Shown: positions 1 through 8,211 of the stretch, piece after piece | How positions within the stretch are numbered: the first letter of the stretch is position 1 | How the letters are laid out: each line of letters opens with the position of its first letter | NCBI GenBank assembly: GCA_002371675.1 | Contig: DFGE01000027.1 | Coordinates: forward strand, 15,557 to 79,556 | DNA: 64,000 bases | Reading direction: 5' to 3' | Origin: Clostridiales bacterium UBA3758 | GTDB taxonomy: Bacteria; Bacillota; Clostridia; Oscillospirales; Oscillospiraceae | Translations under genes and position numbers: made by a program | Notes under the pieces: model-generated | What the model was told of the DNA's origin: nothing | Seen by the model: only the letters and a program-made list of their open reading frames with translations | Databases searched by the model: none

Positions 1-629
1 ACCATCTGGTTGCAGAGGGTGGACAGGTGACTCGCCGGGGAGGAGTTGATCTTGCCCGGGATGCCGAGGCCCTGCTGGATGAGCTGCTTGAGGCTCCAGC
101 CGGCGCAGTAGCCGGTGAGCATGCTCAGGTCGTGCAGGTGGAGGTCGCAGTTGCGGTGGGCGTTGGCGATCTCCTCGTCATAGACCTCGCTCAGCCAGTA
201 GTTGGCGGTGATGGCGCCGGAGTTGGAGAGGATCAGGCCGCCCACGGAATAGGTGACGGTGGAGTTCTCCTTGACGCGCCAGTCAGTCACGTTCAGATAT
301 TTGTCGACGGTCTCCTTGTAGTCAAGGTAGGTGGAGCGCATGTTGCGCAGTTTCTCGCGCTGCTTGCGGTACAGGATGTAGGCCTTGGCGACCTGCTCGT
401 AGCCGCCGCGGGAGAGCACGGCCTCTACGCTGTCCTGAATGTCCTCCACGGCGACCTTCCCGTCCTTGATCTTTTCCAGGAAGTCAGCCGAGACCTTCAG
501 CGCCAGAAAATCGATGACGCTGTCGTTGTACTCGGTTTTGGTGGCTTCGAATGCTTTCTTGATGGCTTCGGCAATCTTCGTGATGTCGAAATCGACAACT
601 TTGCCGTCGCGTTTTACGACTTGATACAT
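1..629 (-). CDS. nrdD: Anaerobic ribonucleoside-triphosphate reductase (NrdD), N-terminal part
   Basis: Class III ribonucleotide reductase, the glycyl-radical enzyme that makes deoxynucleotides without oxygen. The visible ~209 residues start MYQVVKRDGKVVDFD. They cover an ATP-cone regulatory domain (residues ~1-95) and the start of the catalytic domain, including the NSGAITANYWLSEVYDEE stretch and the HLHDLSMLTGYCAGWSLKQL stretch typical of the family. The gene runs off the left edge, so the catalytic cysteines, the C-terminal zinc site and the glycyl-radical site are not visible. The ATG at 629 is chosen because it begins the ATP cone and follows a purine-rich AGAGGGACGAGG stretch. It lies 33 bases after nrdG, so the two form one operon with the activase first. 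Confidence 0.93.
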   Translation of the reverse strand, partial: MYQVVKRDGKVVDFDITKIAEAIKKAFEATKTEYNDSVIDFLALKVSADFLEKIKDGKVAVEDIQDSVEAVLSRGGYEQVAKAYILYRKQREKLRNMRSTYLDYKETVDKYLNVTDWRVKENSTVTYSVGGLILSNSGAITANYWLSEVYDEEIANAHRNCDLHLHDLSMLTGYCAGWSLKQLIQQGLGIPGKINSSPASHLSTLCNQM

Positions 630-662
630 GTCCTCGTCCCTCTTTCTCTTTCCTAAGAATGA

Positions 663-1364
663 TTAGTCAACGCCCCGCACCTGCACGGACGGCACAAGCG
701 GCCGCACCGCGTCGGCAAAGGCGTGCATTTCCTCTGCGTTGAAAGCCCCCAGACCCTCGATGGCGATCACGTCGCCGGAGTCCTTGAATTGCTGGAGATA
801 ATACTCTCTCGCGCCGGCGATCCAGGCGGCGGCCTCGAGGAGGCTCTCCCGCGTGTGCAGGCCCTTCACCACCGTGGTGCGGAGCTCATACTCCACGGGG
901 TCGGAGAGCAGATAGGCCACAGTCTCGCGTACGGGCGCGAGGTCGAAGCCGGGCACGCCGATCGTCTCGGCGTAGCGCGCGGGGGAGTTCTTCACATCCA
1001 CCGCCACGCGGTCGACCAGGCCGCGCTCCACGAGAGCGCGCAGCCGATCGGGGAAGGAGCCGTTGGTGTCCAGCTTGACGCGGAAGCCGAGCTCCTTGAC
1101 TTCGGTGAGAAAACGGTCGATATCCCTGTGCAGGAGGGGCTCGCCCCCGGTCACGGCCACACCGTCAAGAATGCCCTGCCGCTTCCTCAGAAACGCCAGG
1201 ACCGTCGCCTCGCCGTTATTGTCCCGCTCGAGCCTGTCCGGCAGGACAAGCGGCGCATTGTGACAGAAGGGGCAGCGGAAGTTGCAGCCGCCGGTAAACA
1301 CCGTGCAGGCCACGCGGCCGGGATAGTCCAGCAAGGTCAGTTTCTGCAGACCGGAAATCAGCAC
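663..1364 (-). CDS. nrdG: Anaerobic ribonucleotide reductase activating protein (radical SAM, NrdG2 type)
   Basis: Radical-SAM activase that installs the glycyl radical on NrdD using S-adenosylmethionine and a [4Fe-4S] cluster. The cluster motif CNFRCPFC (Cx3Cx2C) sits near residue 25, directly after TLLDYPGRVACTVFTGG. The GGEPLL motif follows near residue 75. At 233 residues it belongs to the longer pyruvate-formate-lyase-activase-like group rather than the ~155-residue E. coli type. The start is taken as GTG at 1364 because GGGAGG lies 7 bases upstream. The open frame extends 39 codons further, but into the NrdR-box region, with residues unlike the family. It precedes nrdD. Confidence 0.9.
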   Translation of the reverse strand: MLISGLQKLTLLDYPGRVACTVFTGGCNFRCPFCHNAPLVLPDRLERDNNGEATVLAFLRKRQGILDGVAVTGGEPLLHRDIDRFLTEVKELGFRVKLDTNGSFPDRLRALVERGLVDRVAVDVKNSPARYAETIGVPGFDLAPVRETVAYLLSDPVEYELRTTVVKGLHTRESLLEAAAWIAGAREYYLQQFKDSGDVIAIEGLGAFNAEEMHAFADAVRPLVPSVQVRGVD

Positions 1365-1435
1365 GGCGCCACCTCCCTCATTTTTGTCCGCAGGGCATAT
1401 GATACGAGCATTTTGCGTGCTTGTCAAGGGGGGTA

Positions 1436-1493
1436 ACACAAAATATAGAAAGTTTAACCGCTCTGTAACTACTTTGAGCACAAAATATAGTGT
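1436..1493 (-). promoter_or_regulatory. Pair of NrdR-box-like operators upstream of nrdG-nrdD
   Basis: Two sites share the core CACAAAATATAG, at 1436-1451 and 1478-1493. Read on the minus strand, the second is ACACTATATTTTGTGC, which matches the NrdR consensus acaCwAtATaTwGTGT at nearly every position. The first, TTTCTATATTTTGTGT, is a half-degenerate match and contains a -10-like TATATT. Their starts are 42 bp apart, about four helical turns, as expected for paired NrdR boxes. Inference: NrdR represses nrdG-nrdD here when (d)ATP is plentiful. The whole 1365-1822 gap has no convincing gene. Confidence 0.7.
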
Positions 1494-1521
1494 CCGGAAG
1501 GATCACAGCCATTCCGGACAC
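1490..1521. repeat. 10-bp perfect inverted repeat next to the NrdR-box pair
   Basis: GTGTCCGGAA at 1490-1499 pairs with TTCCGGACAC at 1512-1521 around a 12-base loop. The left arm shares its first four bases with the distal NrdR-like box. It could be a second operator or a hairpin; no T-run follows on either strand. Confidence 0.45.
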
Positions 1522-1742
1522 CTGCATATAGGATACCCCATGAGATGCAAAAAAGCAAGCCTCATTCTTCAAATATTTTATTTTATGTGCTTTGTCCAGT
1601 CCGCTCCGCCGAAGAGATCCTTTTTTCGTGAAAAAAGCGAAGAGCTATCCGGGCGTCGGCGGCAAACGGCAGAGAAGGGGGACGGCGGCGATCCTGCGCC
1701 GCTCTGTCCTCCCGCCGTGCCGCAGGTTTTTTGAAAGGCTGA

Positions 1743-1766
1743 GGCGGGACCCTGTCGGTTCCCGCC
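1743..1766 (-). terminator. Weak terminator-like hairpin after the 1823-2878 gene
   Basis: GGCGGGA and TCCCGCC form a 7-bp GC-rich stem with a 10-base loop, 57 bases past the stop of the lipoprotein gene on the minus strand. The following minus-strand bases are only moderately T-rich, so termination efficiency is uncertain. Confidence 0.35.
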
Positions 1767-1822
1767 CCAATGCCCCAATATCTTGTGGTTCCTGTGCGCG
1801 GCGTTCGCTTCTTCCCCCGCCC

Positions 1823-2878
1823 TCAGTCGGTCTCGCCCTGTCCGGCGAAATAGGCGTACTCGCGGCCGCTGGAATCGGTGAGGACGAAGAGGCGGATGCG
1901 CCGATCCGGCTCGTACACGGCGTCGACGCGGAAATCCGCGCCCACGTATTCGAGCAGGCGGTAGCCGGAGGCCTCCGGCTCGGACTGCTCCGTGAGGCTG
2001 CCCGTCCACTGCAGGGGCGTCTCCGCGAAGCCGAGACCGCGCAGCGAGAGCGCACCCTGCCAGGGCGTCAGCTCCAGCGCGCCGCTGAAGGCGGGCAGCT
2101 CATAGCGCTGCAGGTCTTCGCCGTTGAGCAGGACGCTCTCCAGGCCCTCCGCCGTCGAATAATACAGCCGCCCGTCCCAGAGCAGCGGCGCGTAGGCCGC
2201 GCCGGTGGTGAGCCGGCGCTCCTTGCCGTCCAGCATCCAGTGCAGGAAGAGCGCCTCGTCCTCGCTGTCCTTCTGATAGAGCAGCGTGTCGCCCAGGCTG
2301 TAGGGATAGTAACAGGCGATGCCGATGAGCACGCGGGCGTTTCCCCCGTCCAGATCTGCCTCGCAGAGGCGGTGGCGCGCGTCGGTGAAGCGCAGCTTGT
2401 CCCCGACGAGCTGCAGATAGTCACAGGAGCCGTCGAAGAGGATCTCGTGGCCCCTGCCGTCGACGCCGACGCGCTCGATGGCGCCGGTGTTGGCATTGCG
2501 ATAATAGAGCTTGTCCTCATACAGGCTGAGGTACTCGGGCACGCAGTCCTTCACGAGGGTCCGGTACTGCCGCAGGGCGTTTCGCATCAGGCGGTAGCGC
2601 CCCAGTTCCGGCACGCCCTTGCTGCTGAAATCCAGGGTATAGAGCGTGGTGCCGTCCATCAGGGCGCGGTTGGCCGCCAGGAAGCTCGCCATGCGCGCGC
2701 TCTCCTCCGCGTCGGCCTCCGGCCCTTCGCGCCTGCTGAGCGGCGGGAGCGAGGGGGCGGCCGTGGGCGACGGGGCAGGCTGCGCCGTGTCCGCGGGGGC
2801 AGAGGCCGCAGTCTCCGCGGCGCAGCCGGACAGCAGCAGCGCGGACAGCAGCAGGATGAGCAGGGCGATTCGTTTCAT
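1823..2878 (-). CDS. Lipoprotein with DUF5050-like repeats
   Basis: A 351-residue secreted lipoprotein. MKRIALLILLLSALLLSGC is a signal peptide ending in an LSGC lipobox, so Cys19 is the likely lipidation site. A low-complexity Ala/Pro/Ser linker (~20-50) follows. The rest consists of repeated short strands of the type LYYRNANTGAIERVGVDG and LRFTDARHRLCEADLDGG, which resemble the beta-propeller-like DUF5050 family. No catalytic motif is visible and the substrate is unknown. It is monocistronic, with its own promoter at 2936-2964. The family assignment comes from the repeat pattern, not from an alignment. Confidence 0.75.
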   Translation of the reverse strand: MKRIALLILLLSALLLSGCAAETAASAPADTAQPAPSPTAAPSLPPLSRREGPEADAEESARMASFLAANRALMDGTTLYTLDFSSKGVPELGRYRLMRNALRQYRTLVKDCVPEYLSLYEDKLYYRNANTGAIERVGVDGRGHEILFDGSCDYLQLVGDKLRFTDARHRLCEADLDGGNARVLIGIACYYPYSLGDTLLYQKDSEDEALFLHWMLDGKERRLTTGAAYAPLLWDGRLYYSTAEGLESVLLNGEDLQRYELPAFSGALELTPWQGALSLRGLGFAETPLQWTGSLTEQSEPEASGYRLLEYVGADFRVDAVYEPDRRIRLFVLTDSSGREYAYFAGQGETD

Positions 2879-2935
2879 GGTTTGCTTCCTTCCGAATGGC
2901 TTTGATCTGATGAGCGGACGGGCGTCTCAGTCCAC

Positions 2936-2964
2936 ATTGTAGCAATCCCCGCTCCGAAAGTCAA
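2936..2964 (-). promoter_or_regulatory. Sigma-A-type promoter for the lipoprotein gene
   Basis: On the minus strand TTGACT (2959-2964) and TACAAT (2936-2941) are separated by 17 bases. They lie ~60 bases before the start codon at 2878. The rest of the 2879-3180 gap holds only this promoter and the divergent htpG promoter. Confidence 0.75.
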
Positions 2965-3066
2965 CGCGAAAGGCCGCGTCCGGCAGAGGGAATGCCGCGC
3001 CCGCGCGCCATGCGCCGGGCGGGAGGAAAACAATTTGTGAATCTTTCCAAAGGCTGTCGGCTTTGG

Positions 3067-3094
3067 TTGAAAATCCGAAGAAATGTGTTATAAT
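3067..3094 (+). promoter_or_regulatory. Sigma-A-type promoter for htpG
   Basis: TTGAAA (3067-3072) and a perfect TATAAT (3089-3094) with a 16-base spacer. No CIRCE or other heat-shock operator is evident nearby. Confidence 0.75.
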
Positions 3095-3180
3095 ACTAAA
3101 GTTACAGCAATCCGCGCGTCCCGCGGCGGGCGTCTCCGTCCCGGGGAACGCGGCAAGATACAGGAGGCAAACCAGACATT

Positions 3181-5097
3181 ATGGGTAAAAAGCAGTTCAA
3201 GGCCGAGAGCAAGCGTCTGCTCGACCTGATGATCAACTCCATCTACACCAACAAGGAGATCTTCCTGCGTGAGATCATCTCCAACGCGTCCGACGCCATT
3301 GACAAGCTCTGCTATCTGTCCCTCACGGACGACAGCGTGCCCTATCAGCGCGGCGACTACGCCATCGAGATCATCCCCGACAAGGATGCGCGCACCCTCA
3401 CCGTGCGCGACAACGGCATCGGCATGACCATGGCCGAATGCGAGAACAACCTCGGCGTTATCGCCAAGTCCGGCTCCTACCAGTTCAAGGGCGAGATGGA
3501 CGGCGAGAAGGCCGGCGGCGAGGATCTGTCCATCATAGGCCAGTTCGGCGTGGGCTTCTATTCCGCCTTCATGGTGGCCGACGAGGTCACTGTGCGCACG
3601 AGGAAATTCGGCGAGGAACAGGGCGCCGAGTGGAAGAGCACCGGCGCGGACGGCTATACCGTCTCCCCCCTCGACAAGCCCGAGATCGGCACCGAGGTCA
3701 TCATGCACCTCAAGGCCGACACCGAGGATGAGGTCTACGGCTCCTACCTCGAGGTATGGAAGCTCAAGGCACTCATCAAGAAATACTCCGATTACGTGCG
3801 CTGGCCCATCAAGATGGACGTGCAGCACCAGGAGCGCTACGAGACCGGCGAGAAAAACGACGACGGCTCTCCCAAGTACGAGTACAAGACGGTCACCGAG
3901 AACGAGACCATCAACTCCATGGTCCCCATCTGGCAGCGCTCGAAGAGCGAGGTCACGGATGACGACTGCATCGCCTGGTACAAGGAGAAGAACCGCGACC
4001 GCAAGGACCCCTGCGCGCTCGTGCGCATCAGCGCCGAGGGTCAGGTGAGCTACAAGGCCATGCTCTTCGTCCCCGGCGAGCAGAATGAAAACGTCTTCGC
4101 CGGCGACAATAAGGGCGGCATCACGCTCTACTCCAACGGCGTCATGATCATGGAGAAGTGCGACAAGCTCGTACACGATTACTTTGATTTCGTCAAGGGC
4201 GTGGTCGATTCCCCCGATCTCTCCCTCAACATCTCCCGCGAGCTGCTGCAGCATGACCGGCAGCTGCGCATCATCGGCCAGAACATCGAAAAGCGCATCA
4301 AGGGCGAGCTCGAAAAGCTCATGAAGGAGGACCGCCCCAAGTACGAGGAGTTCTTCCGCAACTTCGGTTCCGACATCAAGGTGGGCGTGTGCGATGAGTA
4401 CGGCCGCTACAAGGATTTCCTGCGCGACCTGCTGATCTTCTACACCTCTGAGGACGAGCAGCTCACGCTCAAGGAATATGTGGAGAAAATGCCCGAGAGC
4501 CAGAAGGCCATCTATTTCGCCTCCTCCAACTCGGTCAAGAACGCCATGAGCCTGCCCCAGTGCGAGGAAGTGCGCAAGCGCGGCTTCTCGCTGATCTACC
4601 TCACGAGCCCGCTCGACGAGATGGTGCTCGACGCGCTGCGCGAGCAGGACGGCAAGAGCTTCCTCAACGTCGCCACCGACGATCTCGGCTTTGAGACCGA
4701 CGAGGAGAAGAAGGCCGCCGAGGAGCGCGACATCGAGAACAAGGAGCTGCTGGACTTCGTCAAGGAGTCCCTGGGCGAGCGCGTCAGCAAGGTGCGGCTC
4801 AGCCGCAAGCTCTCGACCCAGGCCTGCTGCCTGACCACCGAGGGCGGTCTCACGCTGGAGATGGAACGCTACTTCCGCGCTGGCCCCAGCGAGGAGCTGC
4901 GCAAGCTGCGCGCCACGCGCGTGCTCGAGCTCAACGCCGAGCACCCTGCGTTCCGCGCCCTGCAGGACGCCTATGAAAACGACAGGGAGAAGGCCAAAAC
5001 GATCTGCTCCATCCTCGCCTCCCTCGCCGAGCTCAGCGCCGGCATGAACCTCGAAGCCCCGGCGGAATTCGCCGAGGAGGTCGCCGGGCTGTTCTGA
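3181..5097 (+). CDS. htpG: Molecular chaperone HtpG (Hsp90 family)
   Basis: Cytosolic ATP-dependent Hsp90 chaperone of full length (638 residues). The N-terminal GHKL ATPase domain (~1-215) shows EIISNASDAIDKL with the ATP-binding Asn/Asp, DNGIGMT, and the lid/G2 motif IGQFGVGFYSAF. The middle domain carries NISRELLQ, the conserved catalytic-loop Arg region, and the C-terminal dimerisation domain ends EFAEEVAGLF. AGGAGG lies 13 bases before the ATG, a slightly long spacing. hemW follows 33 bases later in the same direction, so the two may be cotranscribed. A long reading frame on the opposite strand has no family-like sequence. Confidence 0.97.
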   Translation: MGKKQFKAESKRLLDLMINSIYTNKEIFLREIISNASDAIDKLCYLSLTDDSVPYQRGDYAIEIIPDKDARTLTVRDNGIGMTMAECENNLGVIAKSGSYQFKGEMDGEKAGGEDLSIIGQFGVGFYSAFMVADEVTVRTRKFGEEQGAEWKSTGADGYTVSPLDKPEIGTEVIMHLKADTEDEVYGSYLEVWKLKALIKKYSDYVRWPIKMDVQHQERYETGEKNDDGSPKYEYKTVTENETINSMVPIWQRSKSEVTDDDCIAWYKEKNRDRKDPCALVRISAEGQVSYKAMLFVPGEQNENVFAGDNKGGITLYSNGVMIMEKCDKLVHDYFDFVKGVVDSPDLSLNISRELLQHDRQLRIIGQNIEKRIKGELEKLMKEDRPKYEEFFRNFGSDIKVGVCDEYGRYKDFLRDLLIFYTSEDEQLTLKEYVEKMPESQKAIYFASSNSVKNAMSLPQCEEVRKRGFSLIYLTSPLDEMVLDALREQDGKSFLNVATDDLGFETDEEKKAAEERDIENKELLDFVKESLGERVSKVRLSRKLSTQACCLTTEGGLTLEMERYFRAGPSEELRKLRATRVLELNAEHPAFRALQDAYENDREKAKTICSILASLAELSAGMNLEAPAEFAEEVAGLF

Positions 5098-5130
5098 TCG
5101 ATCCCCCATTCTTTCAAGGAGAACGCATCC

Positions 5131-6408
5131 ATGAGACCACGCCTCGGAATCTATATCCACATCCCCTTCTGCGCCTCGAAGTGCAGCTATTGCGACTTCT
5201 ATTCGCTCGCAAACTGCGAGAACGCGATGCCGGACTATCAGAAGGCGCTGATCGCCCATATGGAGGAGTCCGCCGACGCGATCAAGAATTATGAGGTGGA
5301 CAGCGTCTATTTCGGCGGCGGCACGCCGAGCTTCTACGGCGCGGGACGCATCATTGAGCTCTTCGACACGCTCAAGCTCAACGGCAACGTGCGGCTCGAC
5401 GCGGAGGTGACCGTGGAGTGCAACCCCGACTCCATGACCTACGCCGAGCTCAAAAAACTGCGGCAGGAGGGCGTGAACCGCCTGTCCATCGGCGTGCAGG
5501 CCTCGGACAACGACCTGCTGCGCCTCATCGGCCGGCGGCATACCTTCCAGCAGGCCGTGCGCGCCTTTCAGGAGGCGCGCCGCGCCGGCTTTGACAACCT
5601 GAGCATCGACCTCATCTACGGCCTGCCGAGCCAGACCAAGTCCGACTGGGCGGACTCACTTTCCAAGGTCCTTGAGCTGCACCCGGAGCACATCTCCTGC
5701 TACGGCCTCAAGCTCGAGGAGGGCACGCGGATGTACGAGGAGTACAAGGGCTCTCCCATCCTCCCCAGCGAGGACGAACAGGCCGACATGTATTCCTACG
5801 CCGCCGAGCTGCTCGAGCGCTACGGCTACCGGCAGTACGAGATCTCCAATTTCGCCGCGCCCGGCTTTGAATCCAAACACAATCTCAAATACTGGAACCT
5901 GGACGACTACATGGGCTTCGGTCCGGGGGCGCACTCCTGCGTCGGCAACCTGCGCTACAGCTTCGTGCGCGATCTCAAGCAGTATATGGCGGGGATCCGG
6001 CGCAAGACCAGCATCCTCGACGAGTACCAGCAGGTCGAGCCGCTGGAGCGCGCGGTGGAGTATCTGATGCTCGCCATGCGCACCAGCCGCGGCGTCTCCG
6101 AGGAGGACTACCGCAAGCGTACCCAGTCCGACTGGAAGCCGATCCACAAGGCCCTGCGCGCCTTCCGCACGAAGGGCTGGGCGGAGGAGACCGACGGGCG
6201 CTGGCACTTCACGGTGCCGGGTTACCTCATTTCCAACACGCTGATCGGCATCCTGCTCGAGGTGCAGTCCAGCGGCCGCGCCGCCGGCATCCCCTGGTTC
6301 ACGCCGGAGGAGAAGCCGGAAAAGAAGATCGTCCTGCCGCAGAGCGAGGAGGAGATCTTCTCCGAACTCTATGCCAGACAGATCCAAAAGGAGGACGCCG
6401 ATGGCTGA
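5131..6408 (+). CDS. hemW: Radical SAM heme chaperone HemW
   Basis: HemN-like radical SAM protein that binds and delivers heme. It is commonly annotated as oxygen-independent coproporphyrinogen oxidase, but the short N-terminus fits HemW. The cluster motif CASKCSYC (Cx3Cx2C) is at residues ~13-20, after YIHIPF. FGGGTPS and VECNPDS follow, plus the HemN C-terminal domain. At 425 residues it is somewhat longer than the usual ~380 because of a charged tail. AAGGAG precedes the ATG. Its last 8 bases overlap the start of the VanW gene (ATGGCTGA), implying translational coupling. Confidence 0.9.
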   Translation: MRPRLGIYIHIPFCASKCSYCDFYSLANCENAMPDYQKALIAHMEESADAIKNYEVDSVYFGGGTPSFYGAGRIIELFDTLKLNGNVRLDAEVTVECNPDSMTYAELKKLRQEGVNRLSIGVQASDNDLLRLIGRRHTFQQAVRAFQEARRAGFDNLSIDLIYGLPSQTKSDWADSLSKVLELHPEHISCYGLKLEEGTRMYEEYKGSPILPSEDEQADMYSYAAELLERYGYRQYEISNFAAPGFESKHNLKYWNLDDYMGFGPGAHSCVGNLRYSFVRDLKQYMAGIRRKTSILDEYQQVEPLERAVEYLMLAMRTSRGVSEEDYRKRTQSDWKPIHKALRAFRTKGWAEETDGRWHFTVPGYLISNTLIGILLEVQSSGRAAGIPWFTPEEKPEKKIVLPQSEEEIFSELYARQIQKEDADG

Positions 6409-8176
6409 GCACGAAAACAAACAGGGCGGCCGCCACGTCGCCCCCTCGTCTCTCTCGCTGCGCGAGCAGCGCCAGCGCGAGAAGGAGGCGCAGCGCCGCC
6501 GCGCCGAGGCCGCGAGAGCGGCTGAGGAGGAGCACAAGGCCGCCGAAAAGGCCGAAAAGGAGGCGCTCCGCCGCAAAAAGGCCGCGCGCGCCCGCGCAAG
6601 GCGCCGCCGTGCCTGGCGCACGGTAAAGATCGTGCTGCTGGTGGTGCTGATCGTGGCCGCCGTTGCAGCCGCGGGCCTCACCTATGCCGCCTACCGCGTC
6701 ACCAACAGCACGACGAACCTGCCCGGCGTCAGCATCCGCGGGATCGACGTGGGCAAGCTCACCAAGGCGCAGACCCTCGAAAAGCTCTCGGCCGAGGGCT
6801 GGGACAAGGAGGCCGCGCGGGAACTCACGGTGACGCTGCCCGGCGAGGTCAGCTTTACGCTCAAGGCGCTCGACGCCGGCGTTGTCCAGGTCAAGGAGGA
6901 CGCCGCGAAGGCCGCTTTCGCCTACGGTCACGGCGAGGGCTGGTTTGACAATCTCTATTGCTGGCTGCGCAGCGCGCTCTACGGCGTCGATCTCGGCGGC
7001 GCGCAGCTGAGCCCCGACCGGGACTATATCTCCGCCGAGGTCAAAAAGGGCCTCGCGGCTTTTGCCAAATTCAACGTCGCTGAGGACGGGGGCTATACCA
7101 TCGACCGCGAGAACGACCGGCTGCTCATCGTCAAGGGTCTCGGTGACATCGAGCTCGACGAGGAAAAGCTCAACGCCGCCGTGACGAAGGCCCTGCAGGA
7201 CGGGGAGAGCACGCTGGATTACACGCACGCGGACAACGAGCTGCCCATGCCCGACTTCGAGGCCATCCACAAGGCGCTCGCCGTCGAGCCCGAGGACGCG
7301 CACTGGATCGACGATACCTTTGAAGTGGAGCCCGAGATCGTGGGCTGCAAGTTCGACGTCGCCGCGGCGCAGAAGCTCTGGGAGCAGGCCGGGATGCTCG
7401 ACACCGTGGCGATCCCGCTGGAGATCACCGAGCCGGAGGTCACCAAGGCCTCCCTGGAGAGCATGCTCTACCGCGACTGTCTCGGCTCCCAGACCTCGCT
7501 CTACACTTCCTCCAGCGACAACCGCATCAACAACATCAACCTCGCCGTCTCCCGCATTGACGGCGTGATCCTCATGCCGGGCGACGTCTTCTCCTACAAC
7601 GGGACCGTCGGCCAGCGGACGACGGAGGCGGGCTTCCTCGAGGCCGGCGCCTATACCGACGGCCAGGTCGTCCAGGAGATCGGCGGCGGCATCTGCCAGG
7701 TCTCCTCGACGCTCTACTGCGCCACGCTCTACGCCCAGCTCGGCATCGTCCAGCGCGAGAGCCACTACTTCCGCGTGACCTACCTCCCCTGGGGTATGGA
7801 CGCGACCGTGAGCTGGCCGAAGCCGGACTTCAAGTTCCAGAACACCAGCGAGTACCCGATCAAGATCGTCGCCAGCTGCGACAACGAAAACCGCGAGCTG
7901 AAGATCGAGATCTGGGGCACCAACACCGAGAACACGACCGTAGAGATCACCTCCGATCGCTACTATATCACCGACGCGACCTACACCAGCACCATCATCG
8001 GCTGGAACGTGTACACCTTCGCGCATGTCTACGACGCCGACGGCAACCTCGTGCGTGAGTACGAGCTGCCCGCCAGCACCTACTTCATGCACGATGAGGA
8101 CATCCAGTGGCCGCCCGAGAAATTCGCTCCCTCCGCCGAAGGAGGCGGGGACAGCGAGGCCGTGATCGTCCCCTGA
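6401..8176 (+). CDS. VanW-family membrane-anchored cell-wall protein
   Basis: A 591-residue protein with a highly charged Arg/Glu/Ala-rich cytoplasmic N-terminus (~1-72, likely coiled coil) and one transmembrane helix (~75-97, KIVLLVVLIVAAVAAAGLTY). A peptidoglycan-binding-4-like region follows (LPGVSIRGIDVGKLTKAQTL onward), then a VanW domain with GDVFSYNGTVGQRT and QEIGGGICQVSSTLY. VanW proteins occur in vancomycin-resistance clusters and widely in Firmicute envelopes; the biochemical role is unknown. The start at 6401 is fixed by AGGAGG 7 bases upstream. An earlier in-frame ATG lacks a ribosome binding site. It shares an operon with hemW and probably metG. Confidence 0.85.
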   Translation: MAEHENKQGGRHVAPSSLSLREQRQREKEAQRRRAEAARAAEEEHKAAEKAEKEALRRKKAARARARRRRAWRTVKIVLLVVLIVAAVAAAGLTYAAYRVTNSTTNLPGVSIRGIDVGKLTKAQTLEKLSAEGWDKEAARELTVTLPGEVSFTLKALDAGVVQVKEDAAKAAFAYGHGEGWFDNLYCWLRSALYGVDLGGAQLSPDRDYISAEVKKGLAAFAKFNVAEDGGYTIDRENDRLLIVKGLGDIELDEEKLNAAVTKALQDGESTLDYTHADNELPMPDFEAIHKALAVEPEDAHWIDDTFEVEPEIVGCKFDVAAAQKLWEQAGMLDTVAIPLEITEPEVTKASLESMLYRDCLGSQTSLYTSSSDNRINNINLAVSRIDGVILMPGDVFSYNGTVGQRTTEAGFLEAGAYTDGQVVQEIGGGICQVSSTLYCATLYAQLGIVQRESHYFRVTYLPWGMDATVSWPKPDFKFQNTSEYPIKIVASCDNENRELKIEIWGTNTENTTVEITSDRYYITDATYTSTIIGWNVYTFAHVYDADGNLVREYELPASTYFMHDEDIQWPPEKFAPSAEGGGDSEAVIVP

Positions 8177-8211
8177 GCGCCGCATCCCAAACCTACACAG
8201 GAGAAAAGGAC

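Noticed and set aside
1384..1734. Plus-strand frame in the gap upstream of nrdG
   Set aside because: It covers the NrdR-like boxes and an inverted repeat, has no ribosome binding site and no family-like sequence.
3088..5541. Very long open frame opposite htpG and hemW
   Set aside because: It is antisense to two complete, motif-rich genes; its sequence is Val/Leu/Gly/His-biased, as expected for the complement of GC-rich codons, and it lacks a ribosome binding site.
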